Shown here piece after piece: positions 1 to 6,062 of a stretch of 11,774 nucleotides of DNA. The DNA is taken from NCBI GenBank assembly GCA_038232415.1, contig JBBSHY010000026.1, positions 1-11,774 of the forward strand, given 5' to 3'. The notes under the pieces were generated by a model. The model worked only from the letters and a program-made list of their open reading frames with translations. It was not told where the DNA came from and searched no databases. The position numbers and the translations under genes were made by a program. Every line of letters begins with the position of its first letter. Position 1 is the stretch's first letter. Source of the DNA: JBBRXZ01 sp038232415 (lineage in GTDB: Bacteria; Patescibacteriota; Saccharimonadia; Saccharimonadales; UBA4665).

Positions 1-583
1 AGAATATTTTTTGGGACTTAGCCGTGTTCCAGTTGGGCACACCTTTTCGGCTAAAGTGCTTAATGCTCAGCTCGTTACAAATTGCTTTAAGCTCTTCATA
101 ATCAGTTTCGGCTAGCTGCCAAACGTCCACACTGCCTTTGTTATAACGGACTTGCTTTATTGCGTGCAGGGTTGACTGAACCATAGCGACAGGTTCCCCC
201 GGCGCTCTGGTAGTTACAAAGGCTATGCGCAAACCATTGGGAGGCCTAACAGGAATAGGATCCTTGGACTTAATGGTCGAACGGGCAACCGAGAACGTAC
301 CTATAACAAGAAGCACCTGTAAAGTTGCCAGACAGATTAACATAATCCAGTTCTCCAGATGAGTACTGGAGTGCGGCTGCTGGAAGACAATCCAGTGCGA
401 CGGCTTAAACAAAATAAGACCTAGGCTCACAACCAGTATCAGAGCGCCGCCCGCTATAAGGCGTGTCCAAACCCTATAAAAAAACCTGTCATAACTAATA
501 ACATCGGTAAAACCTACTGTGTAGTTTCTGCGATGATGTGGAAGTTTCTGCAAAGGGCCAGCGAGCCTGCTGAATTGACCCAT
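1..583 (-). CDS. Membrane glycosyltransferase, family 2-like, N-terminal fragment (cut by window edge)
   Basis: Reading the complement from the ATG at 583 down to base 1 gives 194 open codons with no stop, so the gene continues beyond the left edge. The protein has a basic N-terminus, two hydrophobic segments at about residues 42-60 and 79-100 (likely membrane helices), then a soluble stretch that begins LRIAFVTTRAPGEP at about 118 and includes VDVWQLAE and HFSRKGVPNWN at about 176-186. That pattern, a beta strand, a T-x-x-A-P-G-E-P turn, then a D-x-W-x-L-(A/D)-E strand, resembles the start of the nucleotide-sugar-binding domain in cellulose-synthase-like GT2 enzymes. Catalytic Asp and QxxRW motifs would lie outside the window and are not seen. 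An in-frame GTG at 616 is an alternative start; neither has a good ribosome site. Transcribed divergently from the ilv genes, with no evident functional link to them. The family call is moderately sure; the product is unknown. Confidence 0.6.
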   Translation of the reverse strand, partial: MGQFSRLAGPLQKLPHHRRNYTVGFTDVISYDRFFYRVWTRLIAGGALILVVSLGLILFKPSHWIVFQQPHSSTHLENWIMLICLATLQVLLVIGTFSVARSTIKSKDPIPVRPPNGLRIAFVTTRAPGEPVAMVQSTLHAIKQVRYNKGSVDVWQLAETDYEELKAICNELSIKHFSRKGVPNWNTAKSQKIF

Positions 584-678
584 GAGTCTTGTCTGGTAGT
601 TAGATCGCCTGGCCACTGGAAATTATGTATACCTCTCATGTTAAACACATTATTTTACTGTAACTACGAGAACTGACA

Positions 679-705
679 TGCCTACTTAATACGTATATTT
701 AGGCA
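679..705. repeat. Imperfect inverted repeat, possible operator of the divergent region
   Basis: TGCCTA (679-684) and TAGGCA (700-705) are perfectly complementary arms flanking 15 bases that themselves contain the palindrome ATACGTAT (689-696), almost concentric with the arms. The nested symmetry fits a protein-binding site better than an RNA hairpin. It lies between the divergent genes, about 65 bases upstream of the glycosyltransferase GTG candidate. Function is inferred. Confidence 0.35.
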
Positions 706-787
706 TAGCGTGCTAGGACACCCTATTTTTAAATCCCTGCGTCTTAAGGGGCTTGAAAGTATCTAGCTTTTTTAGAAAATCTGTTTG

Positions 788-809
788 TATGAAGTATATA
801 TGAAGTATA
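788..809. repeat. Two tandem copies of an 11-bp unit
   Basis: TATGAAGTATA occurs twice back to back (788-798 and 799-809), followed by TATA. The 11-bp period is close to one helical turn, so the copies face the same side of the helix. It lies about 105 bases upstream of the ilv promoter -35. Role unknown; it may be simple low-complexity AT sequence. Confidence 0.4.
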
Positions 810-871
810 TATAACTAAAAAGCATAACTGTAAAAAATGTTACGGAATTAGATAGATTGAATTTAGCTTAC

Positions 872-887
872 GTGCACTTTCATGCAC
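872..887. repeat. GTGCA-N6-TGCAC inverted repeat upstream of the ilv promoter
   Basis: Arms GTGCA (872-876) and TGCAC (883-887) flank a 6-bp spacer. The centre is about 70 bases upstream of the predicted transcription start at 950, a usual position for an activator site. No regulator can be named from the sequence. Confidence 0.35.
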
Positions 888-913
888 ATACGGTGCTTAC
901 ATATGAATCTAAG

Positions 914-942
914 TTGACGCTGCAGCCACGAAGGCATATAGT
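914..942 (+). promoter_or_regulatory. Sigma70-type promoter of the ilv operon
   Basis: TTGACG (914-919, five of six consensus bases) is followed by exactly 17 bases and then TATAGT (937-942, five of six). Seven bases after the -10 lies A950, the A of the leader-peptide ATG, so the predicted transcript begins at or next to the leader start codon. The same -35 and spacing recur at the second promoter (6993-7021). Confidence 0.8.
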
Positions 943-949
943 ATTTGTC

Positions 950-1018
950 ATGATTACTAGGCAATCGACTGTTATTCTTCTTGTCGTCGTGGGCACCCTT
1001 CGGGGTGCGTGGCTTTAG
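950..1018 (+). CDS. ilv attenuator leader peptide (22 aa, leaderless candidate)
   Basis: An ATG at 950 opens a 22-codon frame ending at TAG 1016-1018. Codons 8-14 (971-991) read Val-Ile-Leu-Leu-Val-Val-Val, so all three branched-chain amino acids are sensed in one run. The frame overlaps a stable hairpin (993-1008) and is followed by a U-tailed terminator, the arrangement of leader peptides in the enterobacterial ilvGMEDA, ilvBN and leu attenuators. No Shine-Dalgarno sequence lies at a usual distance (AAGG at 931-934 is 15 bases away and would precede the predicted start site), which fits leaderless initiation. The peptide probably has no function beyond its translation, which would stall when charged Val, Ile or Leu tRNA is scarce. 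Confidence 0.85.
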   Translation: MITRQSTVILLVVVGTLRGAWL

Positions 1019-1062
1019 TCGTCTGTAGAGTATAAATACACTAACGAAAAGAGCTCCGCCCC
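993..1062 (+). promoter_or_regulatory. ilv attenuator: UUCG protector hairpin and alternative antiterminator
   Basis: Protector: GCACCC (993-998), UUCG loop (999-1002), GGGTGC (1003-1008), a perfect 6-bp stem with an especially stable tetraloop. Alternative antiterminator, paired by eye: GGGGTG (1002-1007) with CGCCCC (1057-1062), then GGCTTT (1011-1016) with AGAGCT (1050-1055), about 12 pairs including G-U pairs and a small interior loop. The two use the same bases and exclude each other; the second also consumes the left arm of the terminator. A ribosome held at 971-991 would open the protector and favour antitermination. A ribosome reaching the stop codon would cover 1002-1016 and favour termination. 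Pairings are seen in sequence; the dynamics follow the known attenuation model. Confidence 0.7.
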
Positions 1063-1080
1063 AATAAGTCGGGGTTTTTT
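1048..1080 (+). terminator. Intrinsic terminator of the ilv attenuator
   Basis: AAAGAGCTCCG (1048-1058) pairs with CGGGGTTTTTT (1070-1080) across an 11-base loop, giving 11 pairs including three G-U or U-G pairs, with a six-T tract forming the end of the right arm. A competing shorter stem pairs C1059-1062 with G1071-1074. It lies between the leader peptide and ilvB, so it would stop transcription before the structural genes when BCAAs are plentiful. Confidence 0.75.
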
Positions 1081-1110
1081 AATATACAAGGGTAGCATGA
1101 GGAGTCAAAA

Positions 1111-1170
1111 ATGAAGCAAGTAACAATCATAGCCCTAACTGTTAGAGTTAGCCATAAGGACAGGACGTAA
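1111..1170 (+). CDS. 19-codon mini-cistron directly upstream of ilvB
   Basis: GAGGAG (1099-1104) sits six bases before an ATG (1111) that opens a frame encoding MKQVTIIALTVRVSHKDRT, ending at TAA 1168-1170, one base before the ilvB ATG. The frame is +1 relative to ilvB, so it is not an N-terminal extension. The ribosome site is one of the best in the window, and the stop/start spacing implies translational coupling to ilvB. The peptide is fairly rich in Val, Ile and Leu (six of 19) but lacks a long run. A 6-bp inverted repeat (CTAACT 1135-1140 / AGTTAG 1146-1151) lies inside it. It could be a coupling peptide, a second sensor acting on ilvB translation, or chance. No homology recognised. Confidence 0.5.
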   Translation: MKQVTIIALTVRVSHKDRT

Positions 1171-1171
1171 G

Positions 1172-2878
1172 ATGGATGGCGCCACGGCACTCATAAAGAC
1201 GTTGGAAAAGTTGGGTGTAGAGTATATATTTGGCTACTCCGGCGGCGCGGCACTGCCAATTTTTGACGCCTTAATCACCAGTAAAACGAAGATTAAGTTC
1301 ATACTGGTTCGCCATGAGCAGGGTGCAACTCATATGGCGGACGGTTACGCGCGAGCCAGTGGCAAACCGGGGGTAGTGTTAGTAACCAGCGGCCCTGGTG
1401 CCGGCAATACGGTTACAGGACTAATGACGGCACACATGGATAGCATACCTATTATAGTTATTAGCGGACAACAAATCCGCTCTATGCTGGGGCTGGACGC
1501 TTTCCAGGAAGCAGACATCTTCAACATAACCTTACCGATCGTAAAGCATAGCTATCTGATACTGGAAACCAATGATTTACCAAGAGTTGTTGATGAAGCC
1601 TTCCATCTCGCCACCACCGGCCGCCCAGGCCCGGTAGTGATTGACATTCCCAAAGATGTTAGCTCCGCACCATTTACCGGTAAGGTCAACCAGCCCATAA
1701 ATTTGCCTTCTTATACTTATGAGCGTTCTTTGGATCACGCTAAGCTCCAGGCTATAGCTGATGCCTGGCGCCAGGCCAAGCGACCGGTTATACTGGCTGG
1801 CCATGGCGTATTAATTGCCAAAGCCGAGCAATCCCTGAAGCGCTTAGCTGAAGTCATGAATACACCGGTCACCACAACTTTGCTGGGCAAAGGGGCCTTC
1901 CCGGAGACCCATAAACTTTCATTAGGTATGCTGGGTATGCACGGGACAGCCTATTCTAATAAAGCTCTGATTGAATGTGACTTCTTACTTAATGTGGGCT
2001 CACGCTTTGATGATCGTATTGTTGGTGATCCATCAGCATTCTGCCAGGAAGCTTTCATCGGCCATATTGATATTGACCCGTCCGAAATAGACAAGATGAT
2101 TAAGGCCACTGTAGGTGTAGTAGCCAATGCTAACGAAGCATTGCCGGCCTTGGCCAGTATAGTCAGGCCCGCCAGCTACGCTGAGTGGAACAAACATCTG
2201 GATAACTATCGCCATGACTATCCCCTTACTTACACCGATGAAAAGGGTCTGACGATGCAAAAAGTTATCGATTCGGTGTATGAAATAACCAAAGGCCAGG
2301 CCATAGTATCTACCGACGTCGGACAACACCAAATGTGGGCTGCCCAGTACTATATGGTTGATCATCCGGACCATTGGCTGTCGTCGGGCGGAGCCGGTAC
2401 CATGGGTTTTGGCTTTCCGGCGGCTATCGGCGCCCAGTTAGCCAGGCCGGATGAGCAAGTCGTAGCCTTTGTTGGTGATGGCGGCTTCCAGATGACCCTT
2501 TGCGAACTTGCTACAGCCTGCCTAAATAAGCTGCCAATTAAAATAATCGTTATGAATAATCATTATTTAGGCATGATCCGCCAATGGCAGGAGCTTTTCT
2601 TTGATGACGCTCAGAGCGGCTCAGACTTAGAAGGTAACCCGGACTTTGTAAAGCTGGCTGAAGCATACGGTGCGGCTGGTATTAACATCGAAAGTCCAGA
2701 CGAGGTTACAGCCAAACTAAAGCAAGCCTTTGCTATTACCGATCGTCCTGTGGTCATCAATGCGGAAGTTGTCAAGACCAGCAATGTTTTTCCCATGATT
2801 CCGGCAGGCTCGCCATTAACAAGTATGATTATCGGTCCCCCGACGTCCAAACTATCAAAACCGATCGGCAGCACTTAA
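1172..2878 (+). CDS. ilvB: Acetolactate synthase (acetohydroxyacid synthase), catalytic subunit
   Basis: Condenses two pyruvates to 2-acetolactate, or pyruvate with 2-oxobutyrate to 2-aceto-2-hydroxybutyrate, the first common step to valine, leucine and isoleucine. At 568 aa it has the usual length for the family. N-terminal ThDP-binding Pyr domain: FGYSGGAALPIFDAL at 20-34 and the cofactor-activating Glu49 in RHEQGATHMADGYARASG. Central FAD-type domain: GSRFDDR at 276-282. C-terminal PP domain: the ThDP/Mg motif from GDGG (435-438) to NN (462-463), followed by the AHAS signature GMIRQWQ (467-473). Ser23 replaces the Pro usual in the FGYPGG turn. The ATG at 1172 is chosen because the family normally begins a few residues before ALxxxLExxGVExxFG and AGGA (1162-1165) lies six bases upstream. 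The stop abuts ilvN. Probably cytosolic, working as a complex with IlvN. Confidence 0.95.
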   Translation: MDGATALIKTLEKLGVEYIFGYSGGAALPIFDALITSKTKIKFILVRHEQGATHMADGYARASGKPGVVLVTSGPGAGNTVTGLMTAHMDSIPIIVISGQQIRSMLGLDAFQEADIFNITLPIVKHSYLILETNDLPRVVDEAFHLATTGRPGPVVIDIPKDVSSAPFTGKVNQPINLPSYTYERSLDHAKLQAIADAWRQAKRPVILAGHGVLIAKAEQSLKRLAEVMNTPVTTTLLGKGAFPETHKLSLGMLGMHGTAYSNKALIECDFLLNVGSRFDDRIVGDPSAFCQEAFIGHIDIDPSEIDKMIKATVGVVANANEALPALASIVRPASYAEWNKHLDNYRHDYPLTYTDEKGLTMQKVIDSVYEITKGQAIVSTDVGQHQMWAAQYYMVDHPDHWLSSGGAGTMGFGFPAAIGAQLARPDEQVVAFVGDGGFQMTLCELATACLNKLPIKIIVMNNHYLGMIRQWQELFFDDAQSGSDLEGNPDFVKLAEAYGAAGINIESPDEVTAKLKQAFAITDRPVVINAEVVKTSNVFPMIPAGSPLTSMIIGPPTSKLSKPIGST

Positions 2879-3112
2879 ATGGCAGAAAACACTTATACCA
2901 TAAATTTAGAGATACGTGATGTGCCGGGAGGATTGGTTCGAGTAGCTCAAGTATTTTCCCGGCGCGGCTGCAATATAGACTCAATCCATGTCGTACACCC
3001 AGAAGGAAAGCTCTGGTCACAGATGACTATTACGGCCCACATCGAACGGGTCGATCAGATAGTACGTCAGCTCGAAAAACTGGTGGATGTGTACAAGGTG
3101 GGGCTTAAATGA
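2879..3112 (+). CDS. ilvN: Acetolactate synthase small regulatory subunit, minimal ACT-domain form
   Basis: Regulatory partner of IlvB. The 77 residues make a single ACT domain: YTINLEIRDVPGGLVRVAQVF (about 6-26), then SRRGCNIDS (27-35). Most bacterial IlvH/IlvN proteins are about 160 aa with a second C-terminal domain; this one stops at the end of the ACT fold, more like the short E. coli IlvN and IlvM proteins. At the position of the valine-contacting Asn11 of E. coli IlvH there appears to be an Asp (D14, in RDVPGG), while the second Asn (N32) is kept, so valine feedback may differ; this is inferred from an alignment by eye. The start codon follows the ilvB stop with no gap (TAAATG) and has no clear ribosome site, so expression probably depends on coupling to ilvB, which would hold the two subunits in proportion. 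Confidence 0.88.
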   Translation: MAENTYTINLEIRDVPGGLVRVAQVFSRRGCNIDSIHVVHPEGKLWSQMTITAHIERVDQIVRQLEKLVDVYKVGLK

Positions 3113-3124
3113 GCCTGCAACTTA

Positions 3125-3152
3125 TTGCTATTTCGGCTATCAACTATACAAT
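3125..3152 (+). promoter_or_regulatory. Possible weak internal promoter before ilvC
   Basis: TTGCTA (3125-3130), a 16-base spacer and TACAAT (3147-3152) fall in the only sizeable gap (73 bases) within ilvBNCDE. The -10 matches five of six consensus bases, the -35 four. It would start a transcript near 3159, ahead of the strong ilvC ribosome site AAAGGAG (3171-3177). Suggestive only. Confidence 0.3.
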
Positions 3153-3185
3153 TATCTTTGAATAGATAGGAAAGGAGCAGATAAG

Positions 3186-4247
3186 ATGGCTCAATTACAA
3201 TTTGGTAATGTTAACGAAGAAGTGGTTACGCGGGAAGAGTTTCCTCTGGAAAAAGCCCGATCAATTTTAAAAAAACAGACCATTGCTGTCATTGGCTATG
3301 GCGTACAGGGCCCGGCTCAAGCTCAGAACCTACGTGATAACGGCCTGCAAGTAATTGTGGGCCAGCGCCAGGACTCATCTAGCTGGGAAAAAGCTATTGC
3401 CGACGGTTGGAAGCCGGGCGAAAACTTGTTTGATATAGCAGAGGCCGCCCAACGCGGCACAATTATTGCCAATCTTTTATCTGACGCTGCCCAAATAGCA
3501 CTTTGGCCAACCATTAAAGAGCACTTGACTAAAAGCAAAACCTTGTACTTTTCACATGGTTTTGCAGTTACGTTTTCTAAGCAAACCGGGATTATACCGC
3601 CTAAAGACATTGATGTGATCTTAGTAGCCCCCAAAGGTTCAGGTCGTACGGTGCGCAAGATCTTTTTACAGGGCCGCGGTATTAATGCCAGCTACGGTGT
3701 GTACCAGGATGCCAGTGGACAGGCGGAAGAGACAGCTAAAGCTATGGGCATCGCTATCGGTTCCGGATTTTTATTCGAGACCACTTTTGAAAAAGAAGTG
3801 CACAGTGATCTAACTGGTGAGCGAGGTGTGCTGATGGGCGCTATTGCCGGTCTGATGGAGGCGCAATATAATCTGCTCAGAAAGCATGGCCATTCACCGT
3901 CGGAAGCTTTCAACGAAACTGTAGAGGAGGCCACCCAAAGCCTCTATCCACTGATAGGTGAAAACGGTATGGACTGGATGTTTGCTAACTGCTCCACCAC
4001 TGCCCAGCGCGGTGCGCTTGACTGGAAGAACAAATTCCGCGATGCAGCCGCCCCGGTGTTTGATGATTTATACCAAAGCGTCACCAGCGGCAAAGAAGCT
4101 GCCCGGACAATCGAGAAAAATAGCCAGCCGGATTACCGTGAAAAATTGGCTGAGGAGCTGGAAGCTATTAGCAACAGCGAAATGTGGCAAACCGGCAAGA
4201 CCGTGCGTAAACTGCGGCCAGAGAATCAAAAAGAGACCGGAAATTAA
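3186..4247 (+). CDS. ilvC: Ketol-acid reductoisomerase, Bacteroidetes/fungal-mitochondrial type
   Basis: Isomerises and reduces 2-acetolactate (or 2-aceto-2-hydroxybutyrate) to the dihydroxy acid using NAD(P)H and Mg2+. N-terminal Rossmann domain: IAVIGYGVQGPAQAQNLRDNG, with the dinucleotide loop at 36-43. Likely active-site residues are His124 (YFSHGF), Lys150 (APKGSG), and metal ligands Asp208 and Glu212 in SDLTGERGVLMGA, followed by HSPSEAFNETVEEATQSLYPL. At 353 aa it is somewhat longer than the common class I enzyme (about 330). The start VVTREEFPLEKA and the C-terminal NSQPDYREKL and VRKLRPENQ strongly recall Bacteroides IlvC and yeast Ilv5 rather than the usual SDLFGEQAVLCGG type; this comparison is from memory. 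AAAGGAG lies eight bases before the ATG. The stop abuts the ilvD start (TAAATG). Confidence 0.95.
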   Translation: MAQLQFGNVNEEVVTREEFPLEKARSILKKQTIAVIGYGVQGPAQAQNLRDNGLQVIVGQRQDSSSWEKAIADGWKPGENLFDIAEAAQRGTIIANLLSDAAQIALWPTIKEHLTKSKTLYFSHGFAVTFSKQTGIIPPKDIDVILVAPKGSGRTVRKIFLQGRGINASYGVYQDASGQAEETAKAMGIAIGSGFLFETTFEKEVHSDLTGERGVLMGAIAGLMEAQYNLLRKHGHSPSEAFNETVEEATQSLYPLIGENGMDWMFANCSTTAQRGALDWKNKFRDAAAPVFDDLYQSVTSGKEAARTIEKNSQPDYREKLAEELEAISNSEMWQTGKTVRKLRPENQKETGN

Positions 4248-6062
4248 ATGTCCTGTGACGAAAATTGCGGCTGCGAAGAAAAGTCCGGCAATCATAAGGC
4301 CTGGTTTGTATCAAAGAATCCTGGCCGGGACGTGCAAAGAGTTGGTACAGCCCGGTTCCTGAACCAAGATCCATATAAAATACATGAGCCAGTATGGACG
4401 GTTACCGGTAGTTTAGGCGATAGCCAATGCTACTTAGGAGTTACTCAGAAGGTGCGCGCAATTCAAGCTGCCCTTTCAGCTAGAATTAAAAAGAATAATC
4501 TACCGATTCGCCTGATTTATCCCGTTTACACCATAGGCGTATCGGACGGTCAGTTAAATGGTACAGATGAAATGCGGTTTTCTTTAGTAGGTCGCGAAGT
4601 TACTAATGATAGCATTGATCTACACCTTAATAGTAATGATGTAAAAGGCTGTATATCGGTAGTGGCTTGCGATAAACCCCCTGTTGGCACACTGGCAGCT
4701 ATGCTGGAACACAACCAACCAGCTTTGATCTACTCAGACGGGTCGATCCATCCCGGGAAAGATCCGATAACCGGCGAGCCAATCGATATAGTCAGTGCCT
4801 TTCAGGTGGCTGGAGATGAAGATGAAGACAAAAAAAACCGCATAGCTCTAAATGCCTGCTGTGGCCAAGGCAGCTGTGGCGGCATGTTTACCTATAACAC
4901 CATGCAATCATTCATTGCGACCTTAGGCATGGAGCCGCTTCACATGGTTTCACCGTCGTCCGATGACAAACGTCGTTTGCAAAACTTCCCTGACCAGTTG
5001 ATTGATTATCTCTTAGCACTGACAGAGCGGGGTATCAAACCTCGAGATATTGTTACGCCTGCTGCATTGATAAATGGTTTAACAGTTGCAATTGCCCTCG
5101 GAGGTTCTACTAATGTTGTGCTTCACAGCGCGGAAATTGCCCGCGCGGCCGGCCTGGATTTATGGCGAGACGTCATTACGCAGGAAGAGTTCAACGATCT
5201 ATCCCAGAGCGTACCGCTTCTAGTTAATGCCCGGCCGTTTGGCGACTACTCCATGGTCGATATAGATGCCAAGGGCGGTTTGCAAGTGATCGTGAAGGAA
5301 CTGCTGGGTGCTGGAATGCTTGACGGCAACTGCCTAACTTGCACCGGTGAAACATTAAGCGAGCAAATAATTCGCTTAGCACCCCCGCCACCTGATCATG
5401 AAGTTATCTTCTCCGCGGCCAAACCCTTTAAGAAAACCGGCGGACTAAGGCTTTTAAGAGGTAATTTAGCCCCGGAAGGCGGCGCAGTTATAAAAGTGGC
5501 CGGTATAGAGGGCGGTATACACAAAGGAGTTTTTGTGGGCTCTGCGCGAGTCTTTAATAGCGAGCAAGAACTTATTACGGCGCTTGAACAAGGCCCCGAC
5601 ATCTTTGCCGACAAAGATATCGTGGTAATCCGATATCTTGGTCCGCGCGGGGCTCCCGGTATGCCAGAGCTGCTCGATCCGACGTCACGCATCACGGCTT
5701 TATGCCGGGAAAAAGACATTACTATTGGCCTCATGACAGACGGGCGTTTTTCTGGCGGCTCAGTCGGCCTGGTGGTTGGCCACGTCGGGCCGGAGGCTTA
5801 TCTCGGGGGTCCGATTGCTCTGATTAAAGATGGCGACACAATCGTCATTGATATTAACAAAAATAGTTTAGACTGTGAGCAGTTGGCTGATGCAAAGCTG
5901 CAAGCTGCCCGTAAAGATGCCTGGAAAGTGGCAGCCAAAAAAAAATCCGGCAGGCATCCTTATGCCCAGCCGGTCACTAATCGATTACTAAAGCGAATGC
6001 GAGCCAGCGCCCGGTCTGCCCTGCTTGGCGGCGGTCTGACAGATAATCGGGAGGAGTCATGA
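4248..6062 (+). CDS. ilvD: Dihydroxy-acid dehydratase (Fe-S enzyme of the IlvD/Edd family)
   Basis: Dehydrates 2,3-dihydroxyisovalerate (and the C6 homologue) to the 2-oxo acids. The 604 residues include the three Cys expected to hold the Fe-S cluster: Cys61 (GDSQC), Cys141 (VACDK) and Cys210 (GQGSCGGMFTYNTM). C-terminal family signatures are VVIRYLGPRGAPGMPE and TDGRFSGGSVGLVVGHVGPEA, the latter holding the Ser thought to act as catalytic base. The sequence is divergent: GDSQCYLG replaces the common GDxxPCN, CDKPPVG the common CDKxxPG, and the extreme N-terminus carries an additional Cys3, Cys7, Cys9 cluster. Sugar-acid dehydratases belong to the same family, but the genes on both sides argue for IlvD. 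It starts directly after the ilvC stop and overlaps ilvE by four bases (ATGA). Confidence 0.92.
   Translation: MSCDENCGCEEKSGNHKAWFVSKNPGRDVQRVGTARFLNQDPYKIHEPVWTVTGSLGDSQCYLGVTQKVRAIQAALSARIKKNNLPIRLIYPVYTIGVSDGQLNGTDEMRFSLVGREVTNDSIDLHLNSNDVKGCISVVACDKPPVGTLAAMLEHNQPALIYSDGSIHPGKDPITGEPIDIVSAFQVAGDEDEDKKNRIALNACCGQGSCGGMFTYNTMQSFIATLGMEPLHMVSPSSDDKRRLQNFPDQLIDYLLALTERGIKPRDIVTPAALINGLTVAIALGGSTNVVLHSAEIARAAGLDLWRDVITQEEFNDLSQSVPLLVNARPFGDYSMVDIDAKGGLQVIVKELLGAGMLDGNCLTCTGETLSEQIIRLAPPPPDHEVIFSAAKPFKKTGGLRLLRGNLAPEGGAVIKVAGIEGGIHKGVFVGSARVFNSEQELITALEQGPDIFADKDIVVIRYLGPRGAPGMPELLDPTSRITALCREKDITIGLMTDGRFSGGSVGLVVGHVGPEAYLGGPIALIKDGDTIVIDINKNSLDCEQLADAKLQAARKDAWKVAAKKKSGRHPYAQPVTNRLLKRMRASARSALLGGGLTDNREES

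Larger units (their letters stand above)
584..949. other. AT-rich divergent intergenic region
   Basis: This stretch of about 365 bases separates the divergent glycosyltransferase gene from the ilv leader. I see no convincing protein-coding gene in it. It holds an imperfect inverted repeat (679-705), an 11-bp tandem duplication (788-809), a short GTGCA/TGCAC inverted repeat (872-887) and the ilv promoter (914-942). No convincing promoter for the minus-strand gene could be chosen: CATAAT- and TAAAAT-like hexamers exist on that strand, but without a matching -35. Confidence 0.6.

Noticed and set aside
734..775. CCCT...AGGG followed by a T run (768-773) as a terminator upstream of the ilv region.
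   Set aside because: The stem is only four pairs and the Ts are about 17 bases beyond it, with no gene upstream on that strand to terminate.
1097..1114. Five-codon frame ATG AGG AGT CAA AAA TGA overlapping the start of the 19-codon mini-cistron.
   Set aside because: Too short to support; its second and third codons are the Shine-Dalgarno of the mini-cistron, which explains the bases better.
950..1171. T-box riboswitch as the explanation of the ilv leader.
   Set aside because: No T-box consensus or specifier-loop architecture is visible, whereas a leader frame with a seven-codon BCAA run and overlapping stems is.
1139..1171. N-terminal extension of IlvB upstream of 1172.
   Set aside because: The frame is open only back to 1139, has no ATG, GTG or TTG start with a ribosome site, and homologues begin near 1172.
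2033..2374. Long minus-strand open frames inside ilvB, ilvC, ilvD, leuA and leuD (this is one example).
   Set aside because: All are antisense to conserved enzymes and show no protein family features.
3958..4362. 134-codon + strand open frame overlapping the end of ilvC and the start of ilvD.
   Set aside because: It lies in another frame of two well-supported genes, has no recognisable motifs and an unusual Lys/Pro-rich composition; a shadow frame.
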